Positions 17,485 through 25,230 of a stretch of DNA of 64,000 bases are shown in pieces (the first letter of the stretch is position 1; each line of letters starts with the position of its first letter). A model generated the notes under the pieces. That model did not search any database, was not told the origin of the DNA, and saw only the letters and a list, made by a program, of their open reading frames with translations. The stretch is from the NCBI GenBank assembly GCA_026416715.1, contig JAOAEQ010000017.1, positions 4,870 to 68,869 of the forward strand, given 5' to 3'. Origin of the DNA: a bacterium (lineage in GTDB: Bacteria > UBP4 > UBA4092 > JAOAEQ01). Position numbers and translations under genes: made by a program.

Positions 17485-18249
17485 CTATACGATTCCTTTG
17501 CTTTTCAAGAACTCTAAACTCATCTTGATACTTTCAAATACTGACCGTTGACACACATCCTGTTCAACGATATACCATTGCATTTTCGCTTCTTGGCACG
17601 CAGCGAAAATATCATCCCAATCGAGAATGCCATATCCAACTTCAGCGAACGATTGCTTTTCATCATTCGCCATATCTTTCAGATGCACTAACGGGCTACG
17701 ATCCGCATATTTCCGAATATATTCTGCTGGGTTTTCTCCGCCATGGTGTACCCAATAAACATCTATTTCGGTTTTAACCAAATCCGGAGCACAGGTTTCG
17801 AATAAAATATCATACGCATATTTCCCACTAAATTTAACGAATTCAAAACTATGGTTATGATATGCGAATTCAAATCCGTGCGCTTTACATCGAGAACCGA
17901 TTTGATTAAAAATCTCTCCTATTTTCTTCCAATCATCAACCGTTTGCCGTCTTTCAACCGGAATCCATGGACAAACAAGATAATTGTTGCCAATAAGGTT
18001 ATGAAATTCTAAAACACTTTCCAGTTCATTTTCTAATTTATCGAGTGGGACATGTGCTCCCGCAGGGGTTAAGCCGAAATCAGCTAAAACAGATTTCAAT
18101 TCTTGCGCGGATAAATTCCCGCTCCATGAACCGGAAATCTGGACTGCCGGATACCCGATTTCCGCAACTTTTTTTAATGTTCCGATATAATCTTTTGCCA
18201 GTTCATCGCGAACGGTATAAAGCGCTAAAGCTACTCGTTCTTTAGGCAT
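17485..18249 (-). CDS. Sugar phosphate isomerase/epimerase (AP endonuclease 2 fold)
   Basis: A 254-aa TIM-barrel protein of the xylose-isomerase-like family. Characteristic elements are LALYTVRDELAKDYIGTLKKVAEIGYPAVQ at the N terminus, GAHVPLDKLE, FAYHNHSFEF (metal His), LVKTEIDVYWVHHGGENPAEYI and HLKDMAN, ending with WYIVEQD containing the metal Glu. These are typical of IolE/IolI-like and 3-keto-sugar-acting enzymes, which isomerise or epimerise sugars or inositols. The ATG is preceded by aaggag. It is not in an obvious operon, so the substrate remains open. Confidence 0.85.
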   Translation of the reverse strand: MPKERVALALYTVRDELAKDYIGTLKKVAEIGYPAVQISGSWSGNLSAQELKSVLADFGLTPAGAHVPLDKLENELESVLEFHNLIGNNYLVCPWIPVERRQTVDDWKKIGEIFNQIGSRCKAHGFEFAYHNHSFEFVKFSGKYAYDILFETCAPDLVKTEIDVYWVHHGGENPAEYIRKYADRSPLVHLKDMANDEKQSFAEVGYGILDWDDIFAACQEAKMQWYIVEQDVCQRSVFESIKMSLEFLKSKGIV

Positions 18250-18300
18250 AACTCTACTCCTTCTTGATATAATATTTATTACATAATTATACCGTATGAC

Positions 18301-18357
18301 TTAAGGACGTAAAAACTTAGGAACGAAAGAACTGTTGGTTATTCCGTTTTTTCGTTA
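18301..18357. repeat. Heptamer-register palindromic element
   Basis: Left arm words TTAAGGA, CGTAAAA, ACTTAGG, AACGAAA run in a 7-base register from 18301; right arm words TTCCGTT, TTTTCGT start at 18342. The arms are roughly complementary. It lies in the divergent region before the glycosyltransferase gene. Confidence 0.5.
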
Positions 18358-18366
18358 TTAATAAAA

Positions 18367-19050
18367 ATGAAACTATCAGTCATAGTTCCGGTATATAACG
18401 AAAAAAATACGATTCGTGAAATTTTGCAAAAGGTTCGCAATGTTCCAATTGAGAAAGAAATCATCGTGGTTGATGGCAATTCAACTGATGGAACCAAAGA
18501 GATTCTCGCAGAAGAAGCGAACCAACCGGATACGAAAGTTATCTACGAACCGGCACCGCGCGGGCGGGGAGCAGCATTAAAACTCGGGATGCAACATGCT
18601 ACCGGCGATATCTATATTTTTCAGGATGGCGATTTGGAGCTTGACCCTGCAGATTATCCGGCGTTAATCCAACCGATTGAATCGAATGCGGCGAAAGTAG
18701 TTTTCGGTTCTCGGTTCCTTGGCAAATCGACCGGATACATGAATCCGTTACAACTATTCGGGAATAAGTTTTTAACCTGGTTAGTGAATCTACTGTACGG
18801 TAGTAAATTAACTGATGTCGAAACCTGCTACCAGGTATTTCGCGCAGAAGCTGTGAAAGATATTGAAATTAAAAGTAACGATTTTAATTTCACGGTTGAA
18901 CTTGCGGTGAAATTGATTAAAAAAGGATTTCAGATAACCGAGATTCCGATAAAATATACGCCACGAAGTCGCGATGAAGGGAAAAAAGTCCGGTGGAAAG
19001 ACGGGTTTACTTCACTCTATACACTGATTAAATACCGATTTGTTAAATAA
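18367..19050 (+). CDS. Family 2 glycosyltransferase, polyprenyl-phosphate type
   Basis: A 227-aa GT-A fold glycosyltransferase of the dolichol-phosphate-mannose-synthase group. Visible are LSVIVPVYNEKNTI, VVDGNSTDGT, APRGRGAALKLGMQHATGD, the metal-binding FQDGDLELDP (D-x-D), GSRFL and the acceptor-side DVETCYQVFRAE. No transmembrane segment follows, so this is a soluble or peripheral DPM1-like enzyme that puts a sugar on polyprenyl phosphate. No clear ribosome-binding site precedes the ATG. It is followed by an exported GHL10 protein after 103 bp. Confidence 0.88.
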   Translation: MKLSVIVPVYNEKNTIREILQKVRNVPIEKEIIVVDGNSTDGTKEILAEEANQPDTKVIYEPAPRGRGAALKLGMQHATGDIYIFQDGDLELDPADYPALIQPIESNAAKVVFGSRFLGKSTGYMNPLQLFGNKFLTWLVNLLYGSKLTDVETCYQVFRAEAVKDIEIKSNDFNFTVELAVKLIKKGFQITEIPIKYTPRSRDEGKKVRWKDGFTSLYTLIKYRFVK

Positions 19051-19083
19051 CCTCTTAACCAAGACACAAAGAGACCAAAAGTT
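19049..19083. repeat. Heptamer-register repeat stretch
   Basis: Words AACCTCT, TAACCAA, GACACAA, AGAGACC, AAAAGTT in a 7-base register directly after the stop codon. It resembles the arms of the element at 20714-20767. Confidence 0.4.
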
Positions 19084-19153
19084 GAGTTGATAAAATTTGG
19101 TTTCGTTTTCATTTGACATCAGATGCTTTTTTTAGCGATAATGGTTACTCGTT

Positions 19154-20680
19154 ATGCGAACAATTATTTTCGGATTATTGCTGGTTATTCTTCTTTTTCC
19201 TGATATGGCAAGAAAAAGCAAAGCACAAGAGCAAGTTACGTTCCCGCAACGCGAATTTCGCGGTGTATGGATAGCTACGGTTAATAATATCGATTGGCCA
19301 TCGCGAAAAGGGTTACCAGTTCAGGAACAACAGCAGGAGTTAATCAAACTATTCGATTTATGTACTGCACTAAATTTAAATGCGGTAATCTTCCAAGTTC
19401 GTCCGGCAGGAGATGCGTTTTATGCATCGAAACTCGAACCATGGTCGGTCTGGTTAACCGGAGAACAGGGAAAAGCGCCCGATCCCTATTACGACCCGCT
19501 AGAATTCGCAGTTGCTGAATGTCATAAACGTGGATTAGAACTCCATGCATGGTTTAATCCATATCGTGCCGGGTTTACTTCGCAAGCTTCTTTCGCATCA
19601 AATCATATTTCGAAGACTCACCCTGAATATGTTCATCGGTATGGGCAGAATTATTGGATGGATCCCGGCGAACCGGAAATCAAACAGCATACCGTGAATG
19701 TTATTCTTGATGTGGTTCGTCGTTATGATATTGACGGCGTACATTTTGACGATTATTTTTATCCGTATGCGGTTCCGGGAGAAGCATTTCCGGATAGCAA
19801 TTCGTATAGCAAATATACGAGCGCAGGTGGAAAACTCAAATTAGATGATTGGCGCCGAGAGAATGTCAATTCGATGGTTCAGCAGGTATATCTCGGGATT
19901 CTAAAAGAGAAACCGTGGGTAAAATTCGGGATTAGCCCGTTCGGAATCTGGCAACCGGGATATCCGCCGGGAATAACCGGATTGAATGCTTATGCGACGT
20001 TATATGCTGATTCGCGAAAATGGCTGCAAGAAGGCTGGGTAGATTATTTCACCCCGCAACTCTATTGGCGGATTGATTCGCCTGGGCAGAGTTATCCGAA
20101 ACTACTCGAATGGTGGTTACAGCAGAACATTCGTGCGCGGCATATCTATGCGGGGAACATTCTCGGGGGTGGCGGGTCACGGGCGGCAAGTTCAACCGCA
20201 ACGACTGCAGCGAATCGCGAAATCGTCAATCAGGTTAAAATTACTCGAGAACAAAAAGCGCTTGGAAATATCTTCTTTAGCATAAAAGGATTAGTTCGGA
20301 ATCGCGGAAAAATCCAAGAAGTATTCCAACAAGAAATATATCCGCAAAAAGCGCTGGTTCCAGCAATGGAATGGAAACGGAATTATTATCCCGAGCAACC
20401 CGCACAGGTTACCGCAGTTTCAAAAGGAAATACTATCATGCAGCTCGAATGGAAACCAGTAAGATCCGCTCGAGACGATCGCGCATTATGGCGGTGGGCG
20501 ATATATCGCCAAATCGGAACGGCAAATTGGGAACTTATCGCGATTCTGCCTGCTTCGTTAACGAGTTTTGCTGATACCCTACCATCGGATATCAAAATAG
20601 CTGATATTCGGTATGCAATAACAGCAGTAGACCGTGTATCGAATGAAAGCAAACCGACTATAACCTCGGTTTCTAAATAA
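19154..20680 (+). CDS. Exported GHL10 (DUF187) glycoside-hydrolase-like protein
   Basis: A 508-aa secreted protein. MRTIIFGLLLVILLFPDMARKSKA is the signal peptide. The TIM-barrel GHL10 domain (about residues 30-390) is clear from FRGVWIATVNNIDWPSRKG, NAVIFQVRPAGDAFY, ELHAWFNPYRA, DVVRRYDIDGVHFDDYFYPY, WRRENVNSMV, FGISPFGIW and WVDYFTPQLYWRI. The C-terminal about 100 residues (ALVPAMEWKR to SNESKP) form a fibronectin type III-like domain. The family is thought to act on polysaccharides or peptidoglycan-associated glycans, with few characterised members. A second, shorter paralogue lies at 24016. Confidence 0.88.
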   Translation: MRTIIFGLLLVILLFPDMARKSKAQEQVTFPQREFRGVWIATVNNIDWPSRKGLPVQEQQQELIKLFDLCTALNLNAVIFQVRPAGDAFYASKLEPWSVWLTGEQGKAPDPYYDPLEFAVAECHKRGLELHAWFNPYRAGFTSQASFASNHISKTHPEYVHRYGQNYWMDPGEPEIKQHTVNVILDVVRRYDIDGVHFDDYFYPYAVPGEAFPDSNSYSKYTSAGGKLKLDDWRRENVNSMVQQVYLGILKEKPWVKFGISPFGIWQPGYPPGITGLNAYATLYADSRKWLQEGWVDYFTPQLYWRIDSPGQSYPKLLEWWLQQNIRARHIYAGNILGGGGSRAASSTATTAANREIVNQVKITREQKALGNIFFSIKGLVRNRGKIQEVFQQEIYPQKALVPAMEWKRNYYPEQPAQVTAVSKGNTIMQLEWKPVRSARDDRALWRWAIYRQIGTANWELIAILPASLTSFADTLPSDIKIADIRYAITAVDRVSNESKPTITSVSK

Positions 20681-20713
20681 CCCCATTTTCTAGCAAAATA
20701 CAATACAAATTCA

Positions 20714-20767
20714 ACCTACCGCAGCACAAAGACACCAAAATATATTACCGTTTTGATGTCTTAATGT
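20714..20767. repeat. Heptamer-register palindromic element
   Basis: GACACCAAAA (20731-20740) is an imperfect inverted copy of TTTTGATGTC (20751-20760). Words GCAGCAC, AAAGACA, CCAAAAT keep a 7-base register. It lies between the GHL10 gene and the intrinsic terminator. Confidence 0.5.
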
Positions 20768-20811
20768 ACCTATTTATCTATCTCTTTTCGGTTGGGTTAT
20801 CCCGTAGAGGA

Positions 20812-20843
20812 ACAAGAGCGGCTTTAACCCGCTCTTGTTTTTA
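20812..20843 (+). terminator. Intrinsic terminator after the GHL10 gene
   Basis: ACAAGAGCGG pairs with CCGCTCTTGT across a short loop, followed by a T run. It sits between two convergent genes, so it probably ends the plus-strand transcript. Confidence 0.85.
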
Positions 20844-20893
20844 TCCGTATCTCCAAGGGTTTTAAGATACTGGGGTAATGTATTAAACCTCAA

Positions 20894-21223
20894 TTATATT
20901 TCAATTTGAATAGAATCGTTATCTATCTTAACTGGGTAAGTAGTTAGATTATGAGTTTCTAGGTTGGGGGTATTGCGGAGCATCGGGAAGCATAATGCTT
21001 CTCCAGTTCGGATATCGAACTGGGCGAAATGCAATGGACAGGTGAGTATATATCCATCAAGGGTTCCGCCGGTATGGAACGGTGCACCGATATGTCCGCA
21101 GCGATTTTCAACTGCATAAATCCTGCCCTGTAGATTCCCGAGCAGGATTCGTTTCCCCTGGACTTCAACGGCAATCAATCCACCGGGCGCAATATCCGAT
21201 AATTTCGCTACTTCAATGAACAT
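20894..21223 (-). CDS. Rieske [2Fe-2S] ferredoxin-like protein
   Basis: A 109-aa soluble Rieske protein. CGHIGAPFHTGG (C-x-H) and CPLHFAQFD (C-x2-H) are the cluster-binding boxes, spaced as in NirD/biphenyl-dioxygenase-type ferredoxins, followed by the usual IRTGEAL strand. It carries electrons at a high-potential [2Fe-2S] centre. Its start codon overlaps the end of the FTR gene by 11 bp, so they are translationally linked. A second Rieske gene (21917) lies in the same run; the two differ enough to serve different partners. Confidence 0.93.
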   Translation of the reverse strand: MFIEVAKLSDIAPGGLIAVEVQGKRILLGNLQGRIYAVENRCGHIGAPFHTGGTLDGYILTCPLHFAQFDIRTGEALCFPMLRNTPNLETHNLTTYPVKIDNDSIQIEI

Positions 21224-21563
21224 CAGCTATTCTCCTTTTCGCTTCTTCAGCCGAAATCTGCTCTAATTGCTCCGGATTGGTCACATCTTGATGAACGAAC
21301 AACCCGCACCAACATCGTTTCATCACATCAAAATGTTCCCGATGATATGGAATACATGGGCAAATAATCCGTAGATTCCGTTCTCGGTCTTTGGTTAACC
21401 CTTGGCAGGGACAATAGGGACTACCATGTTTCTGTTCTAATTTTACTTCCTGTTCGAGCAGAAATTCAACTAATTCCGTATCCGGACTGAATTTATATCC
21501 TAACGGTTCAACCACTCTCTGATAGAAATAACGCAACGCTTTTTTCCGAGATTCAGAATTCAT
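21213..21563 (-). CDS. Ferredoxin:thioredoxin reductase catalytic-subunit-like protein
   Basis: A 116-aa protein with the FTR beta signature: CPC near residue 51, CPC near 69 and CWC near 84, giving the C-x-C, C-x-C, C-x-C pattern that holds the [4Fe-4S] cluster and the redox disulfide. Flanking PYCPCQG and IICPCIPYHREHFD are conserved in the family. It converts electrons from ferredoxin into dithiol reduction. No FTR variable subunit or thioredoxin is encoded beside it; instead a glutaredoxin-like protein and two Rieske proteins are, which suggests a non-standard partner (inference). Confidence 0.92.
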   Translation of the reverse strand: MNSESRKKALRYFYQRVVEPLGYKFSPDTELVEFLLEQEVKLEQKHGSPYCPCQGLTKDRERNLRIICPCIPYHREHFDVMKRCWCGLFVHQDVTNPEQLEQISAEEAKRRIADVH

Positions 21564-21656
21564 TCGGTTATGTTATAGTCGGCAGTTACCGGTGGTTAGT
21601 CTCAAAACAAAAAACCGACAACTGTTTTACCATTTGAATTTACATCGTTGAATGTA

Positions 21657-21911
21657 TTATGACGTTAATCCTAACGCTTCTAGGAATTGGTCTGGATGAT
21701 AACCAATGATAACCTTATCCCCGATGAGTACAACCGGAGTTGCGGTTGACCCAGAAATATCCAACATTTTCTGAAACGTTTGCTCCTGTTCATCTTCATC
21801 CAACAAGTCGCAATCTACATAGTCAAATGGAATGTTCCGTTCTTCAAAAAACTGTTTGGTCTTCTCACACCATGGACAAGTACTTAACGCATAAATAAAT
21901 ACTTTTTTCAT
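21657..21911 (-). CDS. Glutaredoxin-family protein (CPWC)
   Basis: An 84-aa thioredoxin-fold protein. CPWC (residues 12-15) is the redox-active motif, STATPVVLIGDKVIIGY holds the cis-Pro and the GDK-x-x-xGY glutathione/partner-binding turn typical of the short bacterial glutaredoxin/NrdH-like group. It starts 5 bp after the Rieske gene at 21917 and precedes the FTR gene by 93 bp, so it is the likely dithiol substrate of that reductase. Replacing thioredoxin in an FTR system would be unusual but is plausible from the arrangement. Confidence 0.9.
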   Translation of the reverse strand: MKKVFIYALSTCPWCEKTKQFFEERNIPFDYVDCDLLDEDEQEQTFQKMLDISGSTATPVVLIGDKVIIGYHPDQFLEALGLTS

Positions 21912-21916
21912 AGTAT

Positions 21917-22228
21917 TTAATCCTTCAAATTAATATATATTTTCCCAGCTTCTCGTTTCAATGCATAGATTGGGATTTTGATTTCTTTCGCTTCGACCAT
22001 TTGTCCTGTGCGGATATCGAATTTCCATGCATGGCAAGGACAGGCGAGAATAAATCCATCGAGTTTCCCGGTGTGAAGCGGACACCCCATATGGGCGCAG
22101 ATATTCGATATCGCATACATCCGCTCGCGCTGTTTAATCAATAAAATCGGGATACCTTTCGGAGAAACCAAATGTATCCGATTTTCGGCTATCTTATTTT
22201 CATCTATAACATAATGCCAAGACGACAT
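21917..22228 (-). CDS. Rieske [2Fe-2S] ferredoxin-like protein
   Basis: A 103-aa Rieske protein. CAHMGCPLHTGK (C-x-H) and CPCHAWKFD (C-x2-H) bind the cluster, and IRTGQMVEAKE completes the domain. The extra Cys in GCP and CPC distinguishes it from the downstream Rieske protein at 20894. No membrane helix is present, so it is soluble. It lies 30 bp after the transporter gene and 5 bp before the glutaredoxin gene, the second gene of the run. Electron donor and acceptor are unknown. Confidence 0.93.
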   Translation of the reverse strand: MSSWHYVIDENKIAENRIHLVSPKGIPILLIKQRERMYAISNICAHMGCPLHTGKLDGFILACPCHAWKFDIRTGQMVEAKEIKIPIYALKREAGKIYINLKD

Positions 22229-22234
22229 AGTATT

Positions 22235-22248
22235 GAAATCCGAAATCC
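22235..22248. repeat. Tandem heptamer
   Basis: GAAATCC occurs twice in direct succession just upstream of the Rieske gene start. It may be a fragment of the dispersed heptamer-register elements. Confidence 0.4.
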
Positions 22249-22258
22249 AACGGTTCCA

Positions 22259-23884
22259 TTATAAATAACTCATTGCAGAAATGACTAACCCAATCGCTGC
22301 AAGAACCCAGATATATGGAATGAGCTTTTTCGTTATCGCGATAACATCTACTCCGAGATAACTGGCAATCCAGACATTATGGGTATTGGTTGGGTCGCAA
22401 ACTCCTTGAATTGCACCGACGGATATAAATAATCCCATAATCGCTGGCGGAGGTAACGTTCCCGTCGCTAGCATTATCCCCGCAAGTCCAGAACCCATCC
22501 CCCAGACATTTAACGGACCGCGATATAACGCTAACGGTGCGAGTAGAGTGAATACTACAAGATATCCGAGTCTACTACTGGGAATAATGCTCGATAACAG
22601 CGGTTGTAAATATCCTTTAACGGTCTCCAAGGTAACCGATTTTAATAGCATCCCGATGCCAATCATTAACAATACTGCGGGAAGAACACTTTCTGCGCCT
22701 TCAAACAGCGCTTGCGTAAACGATTTGATAGCTCCTTTCTCCCAAGTAGTGATTAACCCCCAGATTAATCCGGCAATAAACGCAGCAAAAAATGGTACCT
22801 TGAATAATAAAACTAAAATGATCGGTACGAGCGGAGTCAGGAGCGCTAGAATACTGATTTTCTTTTTCGTCGGTTCCTCCGTTTGAATTTCTTCTGCCCA
22901 ATAATGCACCATATTTTTTTTGCGTAATCCGATAAGAATAAAAATTAATCCGATAAGAATGTATAATCCGGCAATTTTGATTGCAAAAGCACGGGTGATA
23001 TCGGTTGGAACCCCGAGCGTATTTTCATAGAACACCCAGCTACCAGGGAATAATGAGCCGCCAGCACAAACTCCAATTAACATTACCCCTGCAGCGATTA
23101 ACGGCGGCGTCCCGAGCGAAAGCATAATCGGGAAGATAATACTGCCGACCATAATAATCGCACCTAATCCCCCGAGCGTGATAAACAATCCGGCAGTAAC
23201 CAGCATCATAACAATAGCGACAACGACCGGTTTATCTCCCGCAAGCTCTGCTGCGATTCGGATGATCGCTTCTGCGATTCCTTTTTTCCGAACGAAAAGC
23301 GCGAGCATCCCGCCGAATAATGCTAACGTATACGCTTCATGCAAACGCAATGACCCTTCGCCGATAACTACTTTCAATACATCATTATTCGCTGCTAAAT
23401 CGCGTAGGTAACTGAACGATTTACTCAATCCACTCGTCGTCAATTTCGTCCAGATTTGCGAGCCGTATGAAGTCAAAATGATTACTTCCCGTTCGGTAAG
23501 TTCAGCCGATTTACCATATTGGATCCCAAGATAATAGGTTTGGCCATCAAATAGCCGCCGAGGAATAGTCCTACTATTCCCTAGGATAACTGAATACGAC
23601 CTATTCGTTACTTTAACCGACTGCGTTTCCGACCATAACGGTGTTCCGCCGGTTGATTCACTATAGAGACTAAACGTTATGTTTTGCGATTCTGCTGGTG
23701 CTAGCTGAACTGTCTCCGGAACTATACCTTGATAGCTACTGCCAAGAAAAAGTAACGGAATACTGCCGATAATCGCAAATAGAATCGCCATAAGCGGTAA
23801 CGCTAACAACGCAGAAATTTTATTCAGATACATTAATACCATCATGATTAAAAAGATTACTATTAATACTATTCCGATAACCAT
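22259..23884 (-). CDS. Ion-transporter-superfamily permease with inserted beta-rich domain
   Basis: A 541-aa membrane protein with roughly a dozen hydrophobic helices and repeated features of the CitM/GntP/DctM-like ion-transporter superfamily, for example GVCAGGSLFPGSWVF and the symmetric FISVGAIQGVCDPTNTHN. Between the second and third helices (about residues 55-170) lies a soluble, beta-rich insert whose GGTPLWSETQSVKVTNRS and LFDGQTYYLGIQYG patterns match a domain often repeated in secreted and tail-fibre-like proteins. The insert is expected outside the membrane. Substrate is probably an organic acid anion (inference). It heads the redox operon by 30 bp. Confidence 0.75.
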   Translation of the reverse strand: MVIGIVLIVIFLIMMVLMYLNKISALLALPLMAILFAIIGSIPLLFLGSSYQGIVPETVQLAPAESQNITFSLYSESTGGTPLWSETQSVKVTNRSYSVILGNSRTIPRRLFDGQTYYLGIQYGKSAELTEREVIILTSYGSQIWTKLTTSGLSKSFSYLRDLAANNDVLKVVIGEGSLRLHEAYTLALFGGMLALFVRKKGIAEAIIRIAAELAGDKPVVVAIVMMLVTAGLFITLGGLGAIIMVGSIIFPIMLSLGTPPLIAAGVMLIGVCAGGSLFPGSWVFYENTLGVPTDITRAFAIKIAGLYILIGLIFILIGLRKKNMVHYWAEEIQTEEPTKKKISILALLTPLVPIILVLLFKVPFFAAFIAGLIWGLITTWEKGAIKSFTQALFEGAESVLPAVLLMIGIGMLLKSVTLETVKGYLQPLLSSIIPSSRLGYLVVFTLLAPLALYRGPLNVWGMGSGLAGIMLATGTLPPPAIMGLFISVGAIQGVCDPTNTHNVWIASYLGVDVIAITKKLIPYIWVLAAIGLVISAMSYL

Positions 23885-23975
23885 GGGTATCCTCCTGTTA
23901 AATAGTTAAATAGTTAAGTTTAATAGATTCAATTCACCATAGACATAAAAATCACTACTATTTACCTCCATTATA

Positions 23976-24010
23976 TTCTGTGTATCTTTATGCCTTAGCG
24001 GTTAGGTGCA
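23976..24010. repeat. Heptamer-register repeat stretch
   Basis: Words TTCTGTG, TATCTTT, ATGCCTT, AGCGGTT, AGGTGCA keep one 7-base register between the transporter start and the GHL10 gene end. The words match the right arm of the element at 28945-29024. Confidence 0.45.
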
Positions 24011-24015
24011 GAAGT

Positions 24016-25215
24016 TTATTTCATATTTCCAAGATCGATAAAAATATTGGGGAACGTAGTCATCCAACTATAACAGAAAACGACTACGCCGTTACAGCCC
24101 ATATCTCGCGCAAGTTGAATCTGCTGGGTTAACTCCGGATGTTTCGTTCCTGCACGAACTGCTAATCCCGGATACACCGGAACAACTCCAGAGTTTGATT
24201 GCGATATTTTTATCTCTTCTTGAATCCCATCAAGGGAATAACGATAACACATCGGAGTTAAAAAATCTAAATATCCTTCCTGACACCAGGTCGCCCAATC
24301 CTGCAATCGGCTATCATGAAATCGGTTTTTATAATAATCTGGGAAAACGGCGGCTGATAATTTCACCGATTTATTCTTCTGCTTAATCTCTTGGTTAATC
24401 ATCGCTACGACATCCGTCACCTGTTGTTCTCGGAATCGCGACCATTCTAGCCATTTAACGGTATCTTTAGTTCGGTCAATCGTTCTCGGGTCATAAGCAT
24501 ATAATCGTTTAAATTTATCGAGTGCATAAGCATTATAACCGAATTGGCTGGTTCCCGCAGCGTAGCGGATATAATCGAGATTAATCCCAGCGATCGCATA
24601 GGTTGAGCAGAGTTCAGCAACTAATTCTTTTAATTTCTGCTGAACCGCAGGCACTGATGGATTAACAAAATAATGGTTCGATTCGAATTTTTCAGTCGTT
24701 ATACCATTTATATCCAAATCTAACCAATCCGGATGTTCATCGAGAAGCGGCGTTTGCGGATTATCCGTTTCCGGGCTTGGTCGCCAATAAAATATTTCCA
24801 GCCAACAATGGATTTCAAGATCCCGTTTCTTAGCTTCGTTAATAAATGTCTGAAGAACATTTTTTCCGATATACTCCGGCCGTTGTGGAAAAACTCTGCT
24901 CGGATAGATAGTAAATCCATGGTAGAACGTTTCAACAAACGCCATGGTAAACCGTGCGGTGGTTAAATCATCCAGAATTTTCGGTATTTCATTTATATCT
25001 TTCGGAGGACGAATCCATACCCCACGGTGTTCAATCAGTTTCGGCTGAGTATACTGAGTTCCTTTGTTTTTTGAAAAAACGGTGATACAACTATTTACCG
25101 TAAACAATAAAACGAGAGTGAAAATTATGGAAAGAAAACCAACGTGAATCTGAACGGGTTGATGCCTTTTCGGTCTTCTATTCTTCGGTTTTTTCGTCAA
25201 TCCAGATAATCCCAT
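24016..25215 (-). CDS. GHL10 (DUF187) protein, probable lipoprotein or signal-anchored
   Basis: About 399 aa. A basic N-terminal tail is followed by a hydrophobic segment (LSIIFTLVLLFTVNSCITVF) with a lipobox-like VNSC, so it is exported and perhaps lipidated. The GHL10 barrel is shown by HRGVWIRPPKDINE, FVETFYHGFTIYPS, EIHCWLEIFYWRPS, IAGINLDYIRYA, WSRFREQQVTDVV and YLDFLTPMCYRYSLDG. It is shorter than the paralogue at 19154 and lacks the fibronectin-like tail. The upstream LacI stop lies 15 bases before ATG 25215 and no ribosome-binding site is clear, so the start is uncertain. LacI probably controls it. Confidence 0.82.
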   Translation of the reverse strand: MGLSGLTKKPKNRRPKRHQPVQIHVGFLSIIFTLVLLFTVNSCITVFSKNKGTQYTQPKLIEHRGVWIRPPKDINEIPKILDDLTTARFTMAFVETFYHGFTIYPSRVFPQRPEYIGKNVLQTFINEAKKRDLEIHCWLEIFYWRPSPETDNPQTPLLDEHPDWLDLDINGITTEKFESNHYFVNPSVPAVQQKLKELVAELCSTYAIAGINLDYIRYAAGTSQFGYNAYALDKFKRLYAYDPRTIDRTKDTVKWLEWSRFREQQVTDVVAMINQEIKQKNKSVKLSAAVFPDYYKNRFHDSRLQDWATWCQEGYLDFLTPMCYRYSLDGIQEEIKISQSNSGVVPVYPGLAVRAGTKHPELTQQIQLARDMGCNGVVVFCYSWMTTFPNIFIDLGNMK

Positions 25216-25230
25216 ATGCAATGCATACAA

